Positions 34,120 to 41,557 of a DNA stretch of 64,000 nt are shown one piece after another. A model generated the notes under the pieces. That model searched no databases. It was given only the letters and a program-made list of their open reading frames with translations, and was not told where the DNA came from. The number at the start of each line of letters is the position of its first letter. The stretch's first letter is position 1. The position numbers and the translations under genes are program-made. Source of the DNA: JBMYZL01 sp965661765 (GTDB lineage Bacteria > Bacteroidota > Bacteroidia > Flavobacteriales_D > Sanyastnellaceae); the NCBI GenBank assembly GCA_965661765.1, contig CBFIFE010000005.1:20548-84547 (forward strand), given 5' to 3'.

Positions 34120-34656
34120 TCATCCATTGTCCTGTTTTTTCAGCCCATAGACTCTCTGGATCAATCCTGTGGCAAAGGTTTCAATCGCTGTGCATTCAAA
34201 GGCCTCGGGCACCACGCCACCAGCGAACAGCAAAGTGCCCCGCTGAAGTTGAATCGGAATGATGGACAGAATGATTTCATCAATCAAGCCTTTTTGGAGC
34301 ATGGCTTGGGCCAAACCCGCCCCACCATCACAATACACATTGCCCTCATTCGATTGCTTCAGCTCCTCGACCAATTCCCGCAGGTTCCCACCGAAAAAAT
34401 GCAGTTTTCCAGCCGAGGGACGGTCCTGGCGAGTGATCACATACACCTCCCTGTCTTCGTGGTACGGATGGCCCATGCTGAGCACCTTTTCGTAGGTTCT
34501 TCGACCCACTAGAATGGCGCCGATTGTTTCCATGAACGGACCATACCCATAGTCCTCGCCTTCGACTTGGTAGGGGTTCAAGAAGTCGAGGTTGTCCTTG
34601 TCTCCGGCGATGAAACCGTCCTCGGACATGGCGATGTACAAAATGGTCTTCGGCAT
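34120..34656 (-). CDS. Dihydrofolate reductase family protein (RibD C-terminal-like)
   Basis: This 178-residue protein has the RibD C-terminal/DHFR-like fold. It shows YIAMSEDGFIAG at the start, GAILVGRRTYE, VYVITRQ, FFGGNLRELVEELK and VYCDGGAGLAQAMLQ, and ends with an IPIQLQRGTLLF-type strand. This matches the YyaP/YwjB subgroup, which are NADPH-dependent reductases of unknown substrate and not the folate-pathway enzyme. It sits just downstream of a small HTH regulator, 0 bases apart from its stop, so the regulator may control it. Confidence 0.8.
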   Translation of the reverse strand: MPKTILYIAMSEDGFIAGDKDNLDFLNPYQVEGEDYGYGPFMETIGAILVGRRTYEKVLSMGHPYHEDREVYVITRQDRPSAGKLHFFGGNLRELVEELKQSNEGNVYCDGGAGLAQAMLQKGLIDEIILSIIPIQLQRGTLLFAGGVVPEAFECTAIETFATGLIQRVYGLKKQDNG

Positions 34657-34869
34657 TTAGGGCAATTGAAAGAGGTCTTCGACCGAACAACGCAAAGTAC
34701 TGGAAATCTTCAAGGCCAGGACTGTGGAGGGAACATAGACGCCATTTTCGATGGCGTTGATGCTTTTTCGTGACACTTCAGCGGCAACAGAAAGTTCTTC
34801 TTGGGTGAGCCCCGCGGATTTGCGCAATCTCGCCAAGTTGTTCAAGAGCTTCTGGTGGTTTTTGCCCAT
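34657..34869 (-). CDS. Small XRE-family HTH transcriptional regulator
   Basis: The 70 residues are essentially a single Cro/C1-type HTH (LARLRKSAGLTQEELSVAAE, then VSRKSINAIENGVYVPS, then ALKISSTLRCSVEDLF). Compact regulators of this kind often sit with a membrane protein of the DUF6249 or DUF2178 sort, as here. It is placed between the DUF6249 gene (two bases upstream) and the DHFR-like gene (adjacent downstream), suggesting a three-gene operon. Autoregulation is likely but no operator was identified with confidence. Confidence 0.88.
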   Translation of the reverse strand: MGKNHQKLLNNLARLRKSAGLTQEELSVAAEVSRKSINAIENGVYVPSTVLALKISSTLRCSVEDLFQLP

Positions 34870-34871
34870 GC

Positions 34872-35267
34872 TTATTTGCGTTCGAATTGGTCTACAGCAT
34901 TTGTCAGTTCCTTCTCCGTATTGGGATAGAGATAACCAGCGATCAAGACGCCCACGCCGATGAATCCAACCAAACCGCCCACCCCTTTCAGAATGTTGCC
35001 CACAAAGAAATGGCCCAGAATGAAAATGCCCAGCCCCACGAACAGCGTGATCACCCCGCCTCGCCGGTAGTCAATCGGTTCTTTTTTGCGTTCATCAAAG
35101 ATGTTCAGCAGGTCTTCGACTTTGTCCGGGTTGTCCAAGTGGCGGGCAATTTCTACAGCGGCATCTCGCTTGCTTTTCGCATCGAAATACAGCCAAATGA
35201 AAACGGCAACAGGAATGATGATGCCCGTGAGCATGCCCAGGATGGGAATGATGAGTTCGATGTTCAT
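34872..35267 (-). CDS. DUF6249-like small membrane protein
   Basis: The 131 residues have three membrane helices. The first is at about 3-26 (IELIIPILGMLTGIIIPVAV), and the other two form the C-terminal half (ITLFVGLGIFILGHFFVG and VGGLVGFIGVGVLIAGYLY). A cytosolic charged linker with DAAVEIARHLDNPDKVEDLLNIF lies between. This pattern fits DUF6249, which has no known function. The ATG at 35267 is preferred over the frame extending to 35396, because the extension is Cys-rich, runs through a promoter box and a terminator, and has no hydrophobic character. Confidence 0.72.
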   Translation of the reverse strand: MNIELIIPILGMLTGIIIPVAVFIWLYFDAKSKRDAAVEIARHLDNPDKVEDLLNIFDERKKEPIDYRRGGVITLFVGLGIFILGHFFVGNILKGVGGLVGFIGVGVLIAGYLYPNTEKELTNAVDQFERK

Positions 35268-35289
35268 TGGATCGTTTGTTGGTGTAACG

Positions 35290-35297
35290 CAAACGTA
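35290..35297 (-). promoter_or_regulatory. Bacteroidota -7 box (TACGTTTG)
   Basis: An exact TAnnTTTG element on the minus strand lies 22 bases before the ATG at 35267. A TTTG lies 22 bases further upstream, slightly longer than the usual 19-21 spacing. Two similar GTGTwAC-x-TTTGC units flank the spacer and could be a binding site for the adjacent XRE regulator; that is speculative. Confidence 0.45.
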
Positions 35298-35380
35298 ACA
35301 CTTCTTTTGGGATGTGAAGCAAAGGTTACACATCTTTTTCGAGGACACCGATTTTCCAAGTGGGTTGACGCCATTGGGGC

Positions 35381-35419
35381 AAAAAAAAGCGGTCACACTT
35401 GGACAAGTGCAACCGCTTT
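35381..35419 (-). terminator. Intrinsic terminator of tRNA-Asn
   Basis: On the minus strand, just after the tRNA 3' end, AAAGCGGT pairs with ACCGCTTT. An inner CACTTG/CAAGTG stem extends the hairpin, and eight T residues follow. This is a strong hairpin directly linked to the tRNA. Confidence 0.8.
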
Positions 35420-35424
35420 CTGTG

Positions 35425-35498
35425 CTCCCCCTCTTGGACTTGAACCAAGGACCCTCTGATTAACAGTCAGATGCTCTAACCAGCTGAGCTAAGGAGGA
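35425..35498 (-). tRNA. tRNA-Asn (GTT)
   Basis: The 74-nt cloverleaf reads 5' TCCTCCT acceptor paired with AGGGGGA, plus discriminator G. The D-loop is AGCTCAGCTGGTTAGAGC and the anticodon stem is TCTGA/TCAGA with loop CTGTTAA, giving anticodon GTT at 35462-35464. The T arm is CTTGG-TTCAAGT-CCAAG. CCA is not encoded. It is the only tRNA in the window and marks the point where composition changes. Confidence 0.95.
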
Positions 35499-35576
35499 AT
35501 CTTCCCTTCAAAAAGGGAGCGCAAAGATAAGTACGACTGTGAAAAACTACAATATCTTCGCCGCAAAAAATTTACT

Positions 35577-36503
35577 ATGGCTTTGATCGAAGTGGGCACA
35601 GTGGCCTTTGACGCCATCGAAACACCGTTTGGAAAGGTGGACAAAGTAGTAGGCGGGGCAGCCACCTACATCAGCTTGGCAGCCTCTTACTTTGTAAAAG
35701 AGTCGCACCTGATCTCGGTGATCGGCGGCGATTTTCCCAAGGACATGCTGGCCGAAATGCAACGCCGAGGCATCCACCAAGAAGGGCTAGAAATCCGCGA
35801 AAACGAGAAGTCGTTCTTCTGGTCGGGCAAGTACCACTACGACATGAACAGCCGCGACACGTTGGTCACCGACCTCAATGTGTTGGAGACCTTTGAGCCC
35901 AAGGTGCCCGAGGCCGCGCAAGACGCCGACTTCTTGATGCTCGGCAACCTGGCGCCAGCGATACAGCTTTCTGTGATCCGTCAAATGAAGAAGCGACCCA
36001 AGCTCGTTGCGCTGGACACCATGAACTTCTGGATGGACATTGCCCTCGACGATTTGCACGAGGTGCTCAAGGAAATCGACGTACTCACCATCAACGACGA
36101 GGAAGCGCGCCAGCTCTCAGGCGAGCACTCTTTGGTGAAGGCCGCCAAGAAGATCCTGACCATGGGGCCCAAGTACTTGGTGATGAAAAAGGGCGAACAC
36201 GGCGCACTGCTCTTCGACGAGGAGAAGGTGTTCTTTGCCCCTGCGCTCCCGCTTGAAGAAGTGGTGGACCCCACCGGCGCGGGCGATACCTTTGCCGGCG
36301 GCTTCATGGGCTTTTTGGCCCACACCAAAGAGGTGTCGTTTGCCAACCTGAAGCGTGCGGTGATCATCGGCTCGGCCATGGCTTCGTTTGCCTGCGAAAA
36401 ATTCGGTCCTGAGCGCCTGTTGGAACTCACCGAGGAGGACATCGACTTGCGCATCCAGCAGTTCGTGGACCTCGTGGACTTTGACATTGTGTTGGTGGAG
36501 TAA
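35577..36503 (+). CDS. PfkB family carbohydrate kinase
   Basis: This 308-residue ribokinase/PfkB-fold sugar kinase has the N-terminal GG-containing signature GGAATYISLAASYF. The C-terminal active-site signature is DPTGAGDTFAGGF, with catalytic base D237. The ATP anion hole is GAGD. The family includes ribokinase, fructokinase, adenosine kinase and inosine/guanosine kinases, and nothing in the neighbourhood fixes the substrate. The start is ATG 35577, 78 bases from the divergent tRNA. It ends in a strong terminator. It is the first gene on the right-hand side of the compositional change. Confidence 0.88.
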   Translation: MALIEVGTVAFDAIETPFGKVDKVVGGAATYISLAASYFVKESHLISVIGGDFPKDMLAEMQRRGIHQEGLEIRENEKSFFWSGKYHYDMNSRDTLVTDLNVLETFEPKVPEAAQDADFLMLGNLAPAIQLSVIRQMKKRPKLVALDTMNFWMDIALDDLHEVLKEIDVLTINDEEARQLSGEHSLVKAAKKILTMGPKYLVMKKGEHGALLFDEEKVFFAPALPLEEVVDPTGAGDTFAGGFMGFLAHTKEVSFANLKRAVIIGSAMASFACEKFGPERLLELTEEDIDLRIQQFVDLVDFDIVLVE

Positions 36504-36523
36504 TCTGCTCACCATCCCCATCG

Positions 36524-36556
36524 AACCCGGTGCACGACGTGCACCGGGTTTTTTTG
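36524..36556 (+). terminator. Intrinsic terminator of the PfkB kinase gene
   Basis: A 12-bp perfect stem (AACCCGGTGCAC with GTGCACCGGGTT, three-base loop GAC) runs directly into a T7 tract 21 bases after the kinase stop. Confidence 0.9.
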
Positions 36557-36646
36557 TGCCTTTAATTGCCAGCGGTCAAGTCCTCCCGGTCAATCAGGTA
36601 TGCGTACCGCCCATCCATCAAGTCGCGCGAGTTGCGGATTGGAAAT

Positions 36647-36688
36647 GGGGGGTGGGGTGGGGAGATTTTTTGGGTGGGTGGGAGCGGG
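36647..36688 (+). repeat. Guanine-run tract with G-quadruplex motif
   Basis: The intergenic region 36557-36726 has no gene. It contains runs of six, four and four Gs separated by single Ts at 36647-36662. After a T-tract comes GGGTGGGTGGGAGCGGG (36672-36688), which meets the four-run G-quadruplex pattern with loops of 1, 1 and 3. A small inverted repeat (CCTAG/CTAGG, 36703-36715) follows. It lies between convergent genes. Confidence 0.7.
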
Positions 36689-36726
36689 AGGAGGAGGACT
36701 TACCTAGTTACTAGGCGCAGCAGACC

Positions 36727-37596
36727 TCAATCCCAAGCCAGGTAATCCTCAGGATCAACAGGCACCCCTTCGATCCACAGCTCAAAATGCAAGTGGGGGC
36801 CGTCTGTATGGCCGCCGGTGTTGCCTACCACGGCCACCGACTCGCCGGTTTCTACCCGGTCGCCGGTTTGCTTGAAGAGCTTGGAGTTGTGCTTGTAAAT
36901 ACTCACCACGTTGTTGGCGTGCTGCACGTGGATCTCGTGCCCGCCATCGATGGTGTAGCCGGCAAAGAACACGGTGCCCTCTTTCACGGCTTTGACCACA
37001 CTGTTTTCAGGCGCCACCACGTCCACCCCGAAATGCTGCACCCGGGTGTCGAAACGCCCTGTCAGGGTGCCTTCCAGGGGCTTGAACAGAAGAAGGTTTG
37101 CCAACGTCGCATCCTCACCACCGGTCTCAAAAACCAAGCCGAGGGACGGTTCCTGGCCCACCCGTTCGCGGAGCAAAGAATCCTCTTCGATCATTTCAAA
37201 CTCGAGGTCGCCGGGCTGGGCGCTTTGGTTGGTGGTGTCTTGGTTTGCGGGGGTAACCACGCCGCCACCGAGCACTACGCGTAGGTCTTGGATGTAGCGG
37301 TCCTGCCGTGCGGTAACATCTTTGAGGCTGTCTACCTGCGCGCGGCTGTAAACGGCATCTTCCCTATAGTTGGCACTCAAGTACCCTGGAATGACGTGTT
37401 GGCGCAAAGGAGTGAATGCCACAAACGAATACACGATTCCGCCGCTCACCACAAACAACCCAAGCACCACCAAGATCACGTTGAGTGGTGTGAGTCTAAG
37501 GCTGAATCGCTCCTGAAAAGTCTCGTCGTGGATGAGCGAGAGCCGGTAGCGGTTGCGCAGTCGGTGGATGAGTTTGGGCTTGCCGGGGGCTTCCAA
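36727..37596 (-). CDS. M23 family metallopeptidase (membrane-anchored)
   Basis: This 289-residue protein has one N-terminal membrane helix (VILVVLGLFVVSGGIVYSFVAF, about 39-60), so its peptidase faces the periplasm. The LytM-type domain at about 180-285 has the zinc motif HFGVD and the HxH motif GPHLHFELW. The complete zinc site suggests an active peptidoglycan endopeptidase. The start appears to be TTG 37596, because no ATG lies before the membrane helix. This family is common in Bacteroidota and is often found near cell-shape genes; a bactofilin gene is 3.5 kb away. Confidence 0.85.
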   Translation of the reverse strand: MEAPGKPKLIHRLRNRYRLSLIHDETFQERFSLRLTPLNVILVVLGLFVVSGGIVYSFVAFTPLRQHVIPGYLSANYREDAVYSRAQVDSLKDVTARQDRYIQDLRVVLGGGVVTPANQDTTNQSAQPGDLEFEMIEEDSLLRERVGQEPSLGLVFETGGEDATLANLLLFKPLEGTLTGRFDTRVQHFGVDVVAPENSVVKAVKEGTVFFAGYTIDGGHEIHVQHANNVVSIYKHNSKLFKQTGDRVETGESVAVVGNTGGHTDGPHLHFELWIEGVPVDPEDYLAWD

Positions 37597-37682
37597 GGGG
37601 TGGGTTTTGGTGCAAATATCTGCAATTCACCTGCGGTGGGTTTGCTGGTTCTGGAAGGGATTTTGGCGACTTCTCTCAGGAA

Positions 37683-40418
37683 ATGAAATATTTTTGCCCC
37701 TTATCAGTTAGCATTAAGTCTAACCAGCACTCGTTGAACAACAGAACGCGCATATCCTGCGGCGCCCTTGTAGCCGCGTTCCTCCTGGTCCTTGTGGCCG
37801 GGTGTACCACCGAACGCGACGGGTTCTCTTACCGCACCTTCCACAACACCACCGCACGCTTCAATGGCTACTTCTATGCCAAGGAAAGCATGCGTGAGGC
37901 ATCGGTCAAGCTGTTCGATGAGCATGATGAGGACTGGGACGAAATCCTGCCCATCTTCATCCACGGCAACGAAGAGACGCGTCAATCGGTTTACCCCGAG
38001 ATGGAGCGTATCATCGAGAAGACCAACAATGTGATCGCCAAGCACAACATGGAGATTTCCAAGCGCCAGAGCAAAGACCTCAAGCGCCCAGAGCTCAACA
38101 AGTGGATTGACGATTGCTACCTGTTGCTCGGACAAGCCTACTTCTTAAAAGGGGAGATGTTCCGCGCCGAGGAATTCCTGCGCTTCGCCACCAAGAAGTA
38201 CAAGTCTGCGCAGATGCAAAGCTTGGGCAACGCGTGGTACGCCAAGATTTTCATGGAGAAGGGCGACTGGAAAAAGGCCAAGCTCTTTTTGGACAAGGCC
38301 ATCGACGCCAAATATGTGGAAGACGAGCACCGCGCCGAAACGTACCTGATCTACGCCGAGTACTTCATCCGCCAGAACGAATACAAGGATGCGGTCAAGA
38401 TGCTCGAGCAATCGCTGGAGTATACCAAGAAGCGCAAAGACCGCGCACGCCCCTTGTTCATCCTCGCCCAACTCAAGAAAGAACTCGGCAAGTCCCAACA
38501 AGCCATCGAGAACTACCAGGCCGTCGTCAAGTGCAAGCCGTACTACGAGATGGAGTTCTACGCCCGCATCAACCAAGCACTTGCTTTCTCGCGTCGCGGC
38601 GGAAACCCGGCCGAAATCCGTGAGACGCTCTACAAGATGCTCAAGGACGACAAGAACGAGGAGTACCGCGACCAGATCTACTACGCCCTGGCCGACCTCG
38701 ACTTGGAAGAGCGCAACCGCCCCGGCGGCATCGACAACCTCGAGAAGTCGCTCCGCGCCAACATCGACAACCAGAAGCAGCGCGCCAAGAGTTACTTGCG
38801 TTTGGCAGACCTCTACTTTGACGACCGCGATTACGAGCCGGCCCAGGCCTACTACGACTCGTGTTTCCAAAACATCGCCGAGGACCACAAGCGCTACACC
38901 GACATTAAAAACAAAGCGACCAGCCTCACCGAATTGGTGACCCACCTGCGCGTGATTGAGCGTCAAGACAGCCTGCAGGCCCTGTGCCCGCTGGCACCAG
39001 ATGAACTCGACGCCCGCCTGCTGGAAATCCAGAACCAAATCCGCGAGGAGCTTATCGCCGAGCGCGAGCGCGCTGAACGCGATGCTGAACGCGCCTTGAA
39101 CGACGCACAAGCTGGCGACGGCGGTGCCACCAGCAACTTCTGGCCGTACAACCCAGTGCTGCGTACCAGCGGTTACGACAACTTCCTCAGCCAATGGGGC
39201 GACCGCCCGTTGGAAGACAACTGGCGACGCAGCAACAAAGGCTTCCAGGCCTTCGACAGCGGCGACCCCGACGACCCCAACCAAACCCTAGACGGCACCG
39301 ATACGCCCGACGAGGGCTTTGACCCCAATGACATCGAGGCTCAAGTGCCTTCGATTGAGGAGTTGCGCGCGGACTTGCCTTGCTCGGATAGTTTGATGAC
39401 CGCTTCGGACAACGCCATTTCAGAAGCGTACTACCAATCGGGGGTGATTTACAAGGAAAAGCTCGAGGACGACGAGAACGCCATCGAATCGTGGCAAGAC
39501 ATGTCTGCCCGCGTGGACGAAAGCGAATTCCACCCACTGGGGTACTACCAGCTGTACCGCACGTTTTTGGCCAAGGAGCTCGAGGGCGGCGCCAACCCAT
39601 TTGGTGACCAGCGCGAGACGTCGGCCTACTGGGCCAACCGCATCAAGCAGCGCTACCCCGGATCCATCTGGGCAGGCCTGATTGACAACCCCGATTACAA
39701 GGACGAGCAAGAGCGTCAAAAGGCGTCAGAACTTGCAGCGTACGAAGCGGCCTACACCGACTACACCCGTCGTCAATACGTAGACCTGATCATTCGCTGT
39801 GACGAGGTCATCCGCGAGGAGCCAGACAATCACTTGCTGTGTAAGTACCGTTTCCTGCGCGCCATGTGCATTGGTAACATGGACCGTCAAGTGGGCCAAC
39901 GCAACAACTACATCGAGGCGCTTGAGGCCGTGACAGGCAACTGCCTGGAAGGAGAAGAAGGTGTTGCCGCCCAGCGCATTCTCGACGAGCTCGCCCAAGA
40001 GTCTGGAGCCCCCGGCGCCAGCACGGAACCCAAACCCGAGGCACCGCCTTCACCCTACTCCTTCGACGACCGCGCGCAACACTTCTTTGCCCTGGTGTTC
40101 AACATGGACCGCGGCAACATCAACGAGGTCAAGGCCACCGTGTCGGACTTCAACAAAGAGTACTTCAACAGCGCCAACCTGATCACCGCCGCCAACCTGC
40201 TTGGCCGCGAGAAACACATTGTGCTGGTCAAAAGCTTCAACCGCTTGGAAGACGCCGGGAATTATCTGGTCACTTTCCGCGGCAACACCGATGCCCTGGC
40301 GACCTACAACGGCCCGGGCTACGAAACGTATCTGATTTCGAAGGGCAACTACTTGCAGCTCTTCAAAACAAAAGACCTGGACGCGTACCGCACGTTCTTC
40401 CAGGAATACTACCCCTGA
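37683..40418 (+). CDS. SprE/PorW-like TPR lipoprotein of the type IX secretion system
   Basis: This protein of about 911 residues has a lipobox (FLLVLVAGC) and many tetratricopeptide-like repeats (around 130-420 and 590-790). The region after the Cys (YRTFHNTTARFNGYFYAKESM) matches the N-terminal pattern of SprE/PorW, a periplasmic lipoprotein needed for T9SS function and gliding. The ATG at 37683 gives an unusually long signal n-region and the start codons overlap a TATTTTTG promoter box (37689-37696). A TTG at 37734 would give a standard 24-residue lipoprotein signal and may be the true start. The last 80 residues resemble a short SPOR-like repeat. Confidence 0.72.
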   Translation: MKYFCPLSVSIKSNQHSLNNRTRISCGALVAAFLLVLVAGCTTERDGFSYRTFHNTTARFNGYFYAKESMREASVKLFDEHDEDWDEILPIFIHGNEETRQSVYPEMERIIEKTNNVIAKHNMEISKRQSKDLKRPELNKWIDDCYLLLGQAYFLKGEMFRAEEFLRFATKKYKSAQMQSLGNAWYAKIFMEKGDWKKAKLFLDKAIDAKYVEDEHRAETYLIYAEYFIRQNEYKDAVKMLEQSLEYTKKRKDRARPLFILAQLKKELGKSQQAIENYQAVVKCKPYYEMEFYARINQALAFSRRGGNPAEIRETLYKMLKDDKNEEYRDQIYYALADLDLEERNRPGGIDNLEKSLRANIDNQKQRAKSYLRLADLYFDDRDYEPAQAYYDSCFQNIAEDHKRYTDIKNKATSLTELVTHLRVIERQDSLQALCPLAPDELDARLLEIQNQIREELIAERERAERDAERALNDAQAGDGGATSNFWPYNPVLRTSGYDNFLSQWGDRPLEDNWRRSNKGFQAFDSGDPDDPNQTLDGTDTPDEGFDPNDIEAQVPSIEELRADLPCSDSLMTASDNAISEAYYQSGVIYKEKLEDDENAIESWQDMSARVDESEFHPLGYYQLYRTFLAKELEGGANPFGDQRETSAYWANRIKQRYPGSIWAGLIDNPDYKDEQERQKASELAAYEAAYTDYTRRQYVDLIIRCDEVIREEPDNHLLCKYRFLRAMCIGNMDRQVGQRNNYIEALEAVTGNCLEGEEGVAAQRILDELAQESGAPGASTEPKPEAPPSPYSFDDRAQHFFALVFNMDRGNINEVKATVSDFNKEYFNSANLITAANLLGREKHIVLVKSFNRLEDAGNYLVTFRGNTDALATYNGPGYETYLISKGNYLQLFKTKDLDAYRTFFQEYYP

Positions 40419-40422
40419 TCCG

Positions 40423-40830
40423 ATGAAAAAGACCAAAATGATGGAGACTGCGCCTGACATGGCGATCAACCGTATTGTGGAAGGCACTGCGTTCCAAGGT
40501 GAAATCCAATGCGAAAGCAATATCCGCATTGACGGCACCTTCACAGGCAGCATCACCACCAAGGGCCGCTTGGTGGTGGGCCCCACCGGCAAGGTGGAAG
40601 GCGACATCGTGTGTCAGAACTCAGAAATCGAAGGGTCGGTCAAGGGCAAACTGCACGTGCAGCAACTCTTGGCGCTCAAGGCCACCTCAAGTGTGGAAGG
40701 CGACATCGTGACCGATAAGCTCAGCATTGAACCCGGCGCTTCGTTCACCGGCAACTGCAATATGGGTGGCAAGGTCAAGGAACTTACCCAACCCGATGCC
40801 GGAACCCAACGCCAAGAAGCCGCAGTCTAA
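40423..40830 (+). CDS. Bactofilin (polymer-forming cytoskeletal protein)
   Basis: The 135 residues form a bactofilin core: a right-handed beta-helix of short turns such as IRIDGTFTGSI, GRLVVGPTGKVEGDI, SEIEGSVKGKL and SSVEGDIVTDKLSIEPGA, flanked by short polar ends. Bactofilins polymerise without nucleotide and position cell-wall or envelope enzymes. The gene sits 4 bases after the TPR lipoprotein and overlaps atpZ by 35 bases, so it is very probably part of the same transcript as the start of the ATP synthase cluster. Confidence 0.9.
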   Translation: MKKTKMMETAPDMAINRIVEGTAFQGEIQCESNIRIDGTFTGSITTKGRLVVGPTGKVEGDIVCQNSEIEGSVKGKLHVQQLLALKATSSVEGDIVTDKLSIEPGASFTGNCNMGGKVKELTQPDAGTQRQEAAV

Positions 40831-41014
40831 CGCGGCGCTCAAGTACACCGGCATTGCCACCCAAATGGCCCTGACCATTGGCCTATTTGTATACGGAGGC
40901 ATCAAGCTGGACGCATACCAAGTCAACAAAACTCCGGTGTGGACCCTGGTCGGCAGCCTGCTCGGCACAATCCTGGCCGTGGTCAACATCATCCGACAAG
41001 TCACCCGACCATGA
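40796..41014 (+). CDS. AtpZ/AtpI family protein
   Basis: The 72 residues carry two membrane helices (GIATQMALTIGLFVYGGIKLD, split here; and WTLVGSLLGTILAVVNIIRQV). They match the AtpZ/AtpI family found upstream of F0F1 operons, associated with c-ring assembly or Mg2+/Ca2+ transport. The ATG at 40796 lies inside the bactofilin 3' end, and its TGA overlaps the next ATG (ATGA). The longer frame from 40727 lacks membrane character in its extension. Confidence 0.85.
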   Translation: MPEPNAKKPQSNAALKYTGIATQMALTIGLFVYGGIKLDAYQVNKTPVWTLVGSLLGTILAVVNIIRQVTRP

Positions 41015-41415
41015 ACCTGAAGGCCTACATCAAAAGCGCTACGCTGATCACCTTGGGTGTTTTGGGCGTGCTTGCCGCCTTGAAATTCTTGGTGATTCCT
41101 TTCATGCCAAGTTGGCTGTTTGCCGTACCTCTAGCGCTGTTGTTGTTTTCAGTAGGTGCTTTTGCTGTATTGGCGCGCACCGAAGCGCGCAATCCCTCAC
41201 GATTTGTTGGCGCGTTCATGGGCGCCATTGGCGGGAAAATGTTTCTCACCCTGAGCGTAGTGGCGGCCTACATTCTCCTCGACGGCACCCACCGCTTGCT
41301 AGTAACCTTGACCATTGTGGGGTGCTACGGCATTCAAATGGCCCACTTCACAGCATTGGCCAGCCGTCAATTGCGCCGATCGGACCACGAGCCGGATGCC
41401 GATAAATCCTCCTGA
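41011..41415 (+). CDS. Four-helix membrane protein preceding atpB
   Basis: The 134 residues have four hydrophobic segments (about 10-28, 30-52, 68-90 and 93-112), for example ATLITLGVLGVLAALKFLVI and LLVTLTIVGCYGIQMAHF. Its position between atpZ and atpB, coupled to atpZ by ATGA, and its size resemble the ATP synthase subunit I-like proteins seen at this place in Flavobacteriia. I cannot assign a function beyond likely help in F0 assembly. Confidence 0.72.
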   Translation: MNLKAYIKSATLITLGVLGVLAALKFLVIPFMPSWLFAVPLALLLFSVGAFAVLARTEARNPSRFVGAFMGAIGGKMFLTLSVVAAYILLDGTHRLLVTLTIVGCYGIQMAHFTALASRQLRRSDHEPDADKSS

Positions 41416-41482
41416 CCATCTGCATTCTTGGCTGAAATGGGGCTGTTTTCAACACGGCCGGGAAAAAAAGTGGATATCCCAC

Positions 41483-41511
41483 TTGCCAACAAAATGAAAC
41501 ACCTAATTTTG
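41483..41511 (+). promoter_or_regulatory. Promoter of the atpBEFHAG operon
   Basis: TTG (41483-41485) is separated by 18 bases from TAATTTTG (41504-41511), an exact TAnnTTTG -7 box. This is the best complete Bacteroidota promoter in the window. It is 46 bases upstream of the atpB ATG and indicates that the F0F1 structural genes can be transcribed apart from atpZ. Confidence 0.65.
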
Positions 41512-41557
41512 CACCGGTTTTTACGACCCCCGACGAACCCTTTTGGTCGACTCTGAG

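Noticed and set aside
38145..39284. 379-codon minus-strand frame
   Set aside because: It is antisense to the TPR lipoprotein; GC-rich codons keep the frame open. No motif or signal.
40651..40662. CTGCACGTGCAG palindrome as a further parS site
   Set aside because: It has the CACGTG centre but lacks the GTT/AAC arms required by parS. The same applies to the CACGTG at 21124, 23717, 30113 and 33832.
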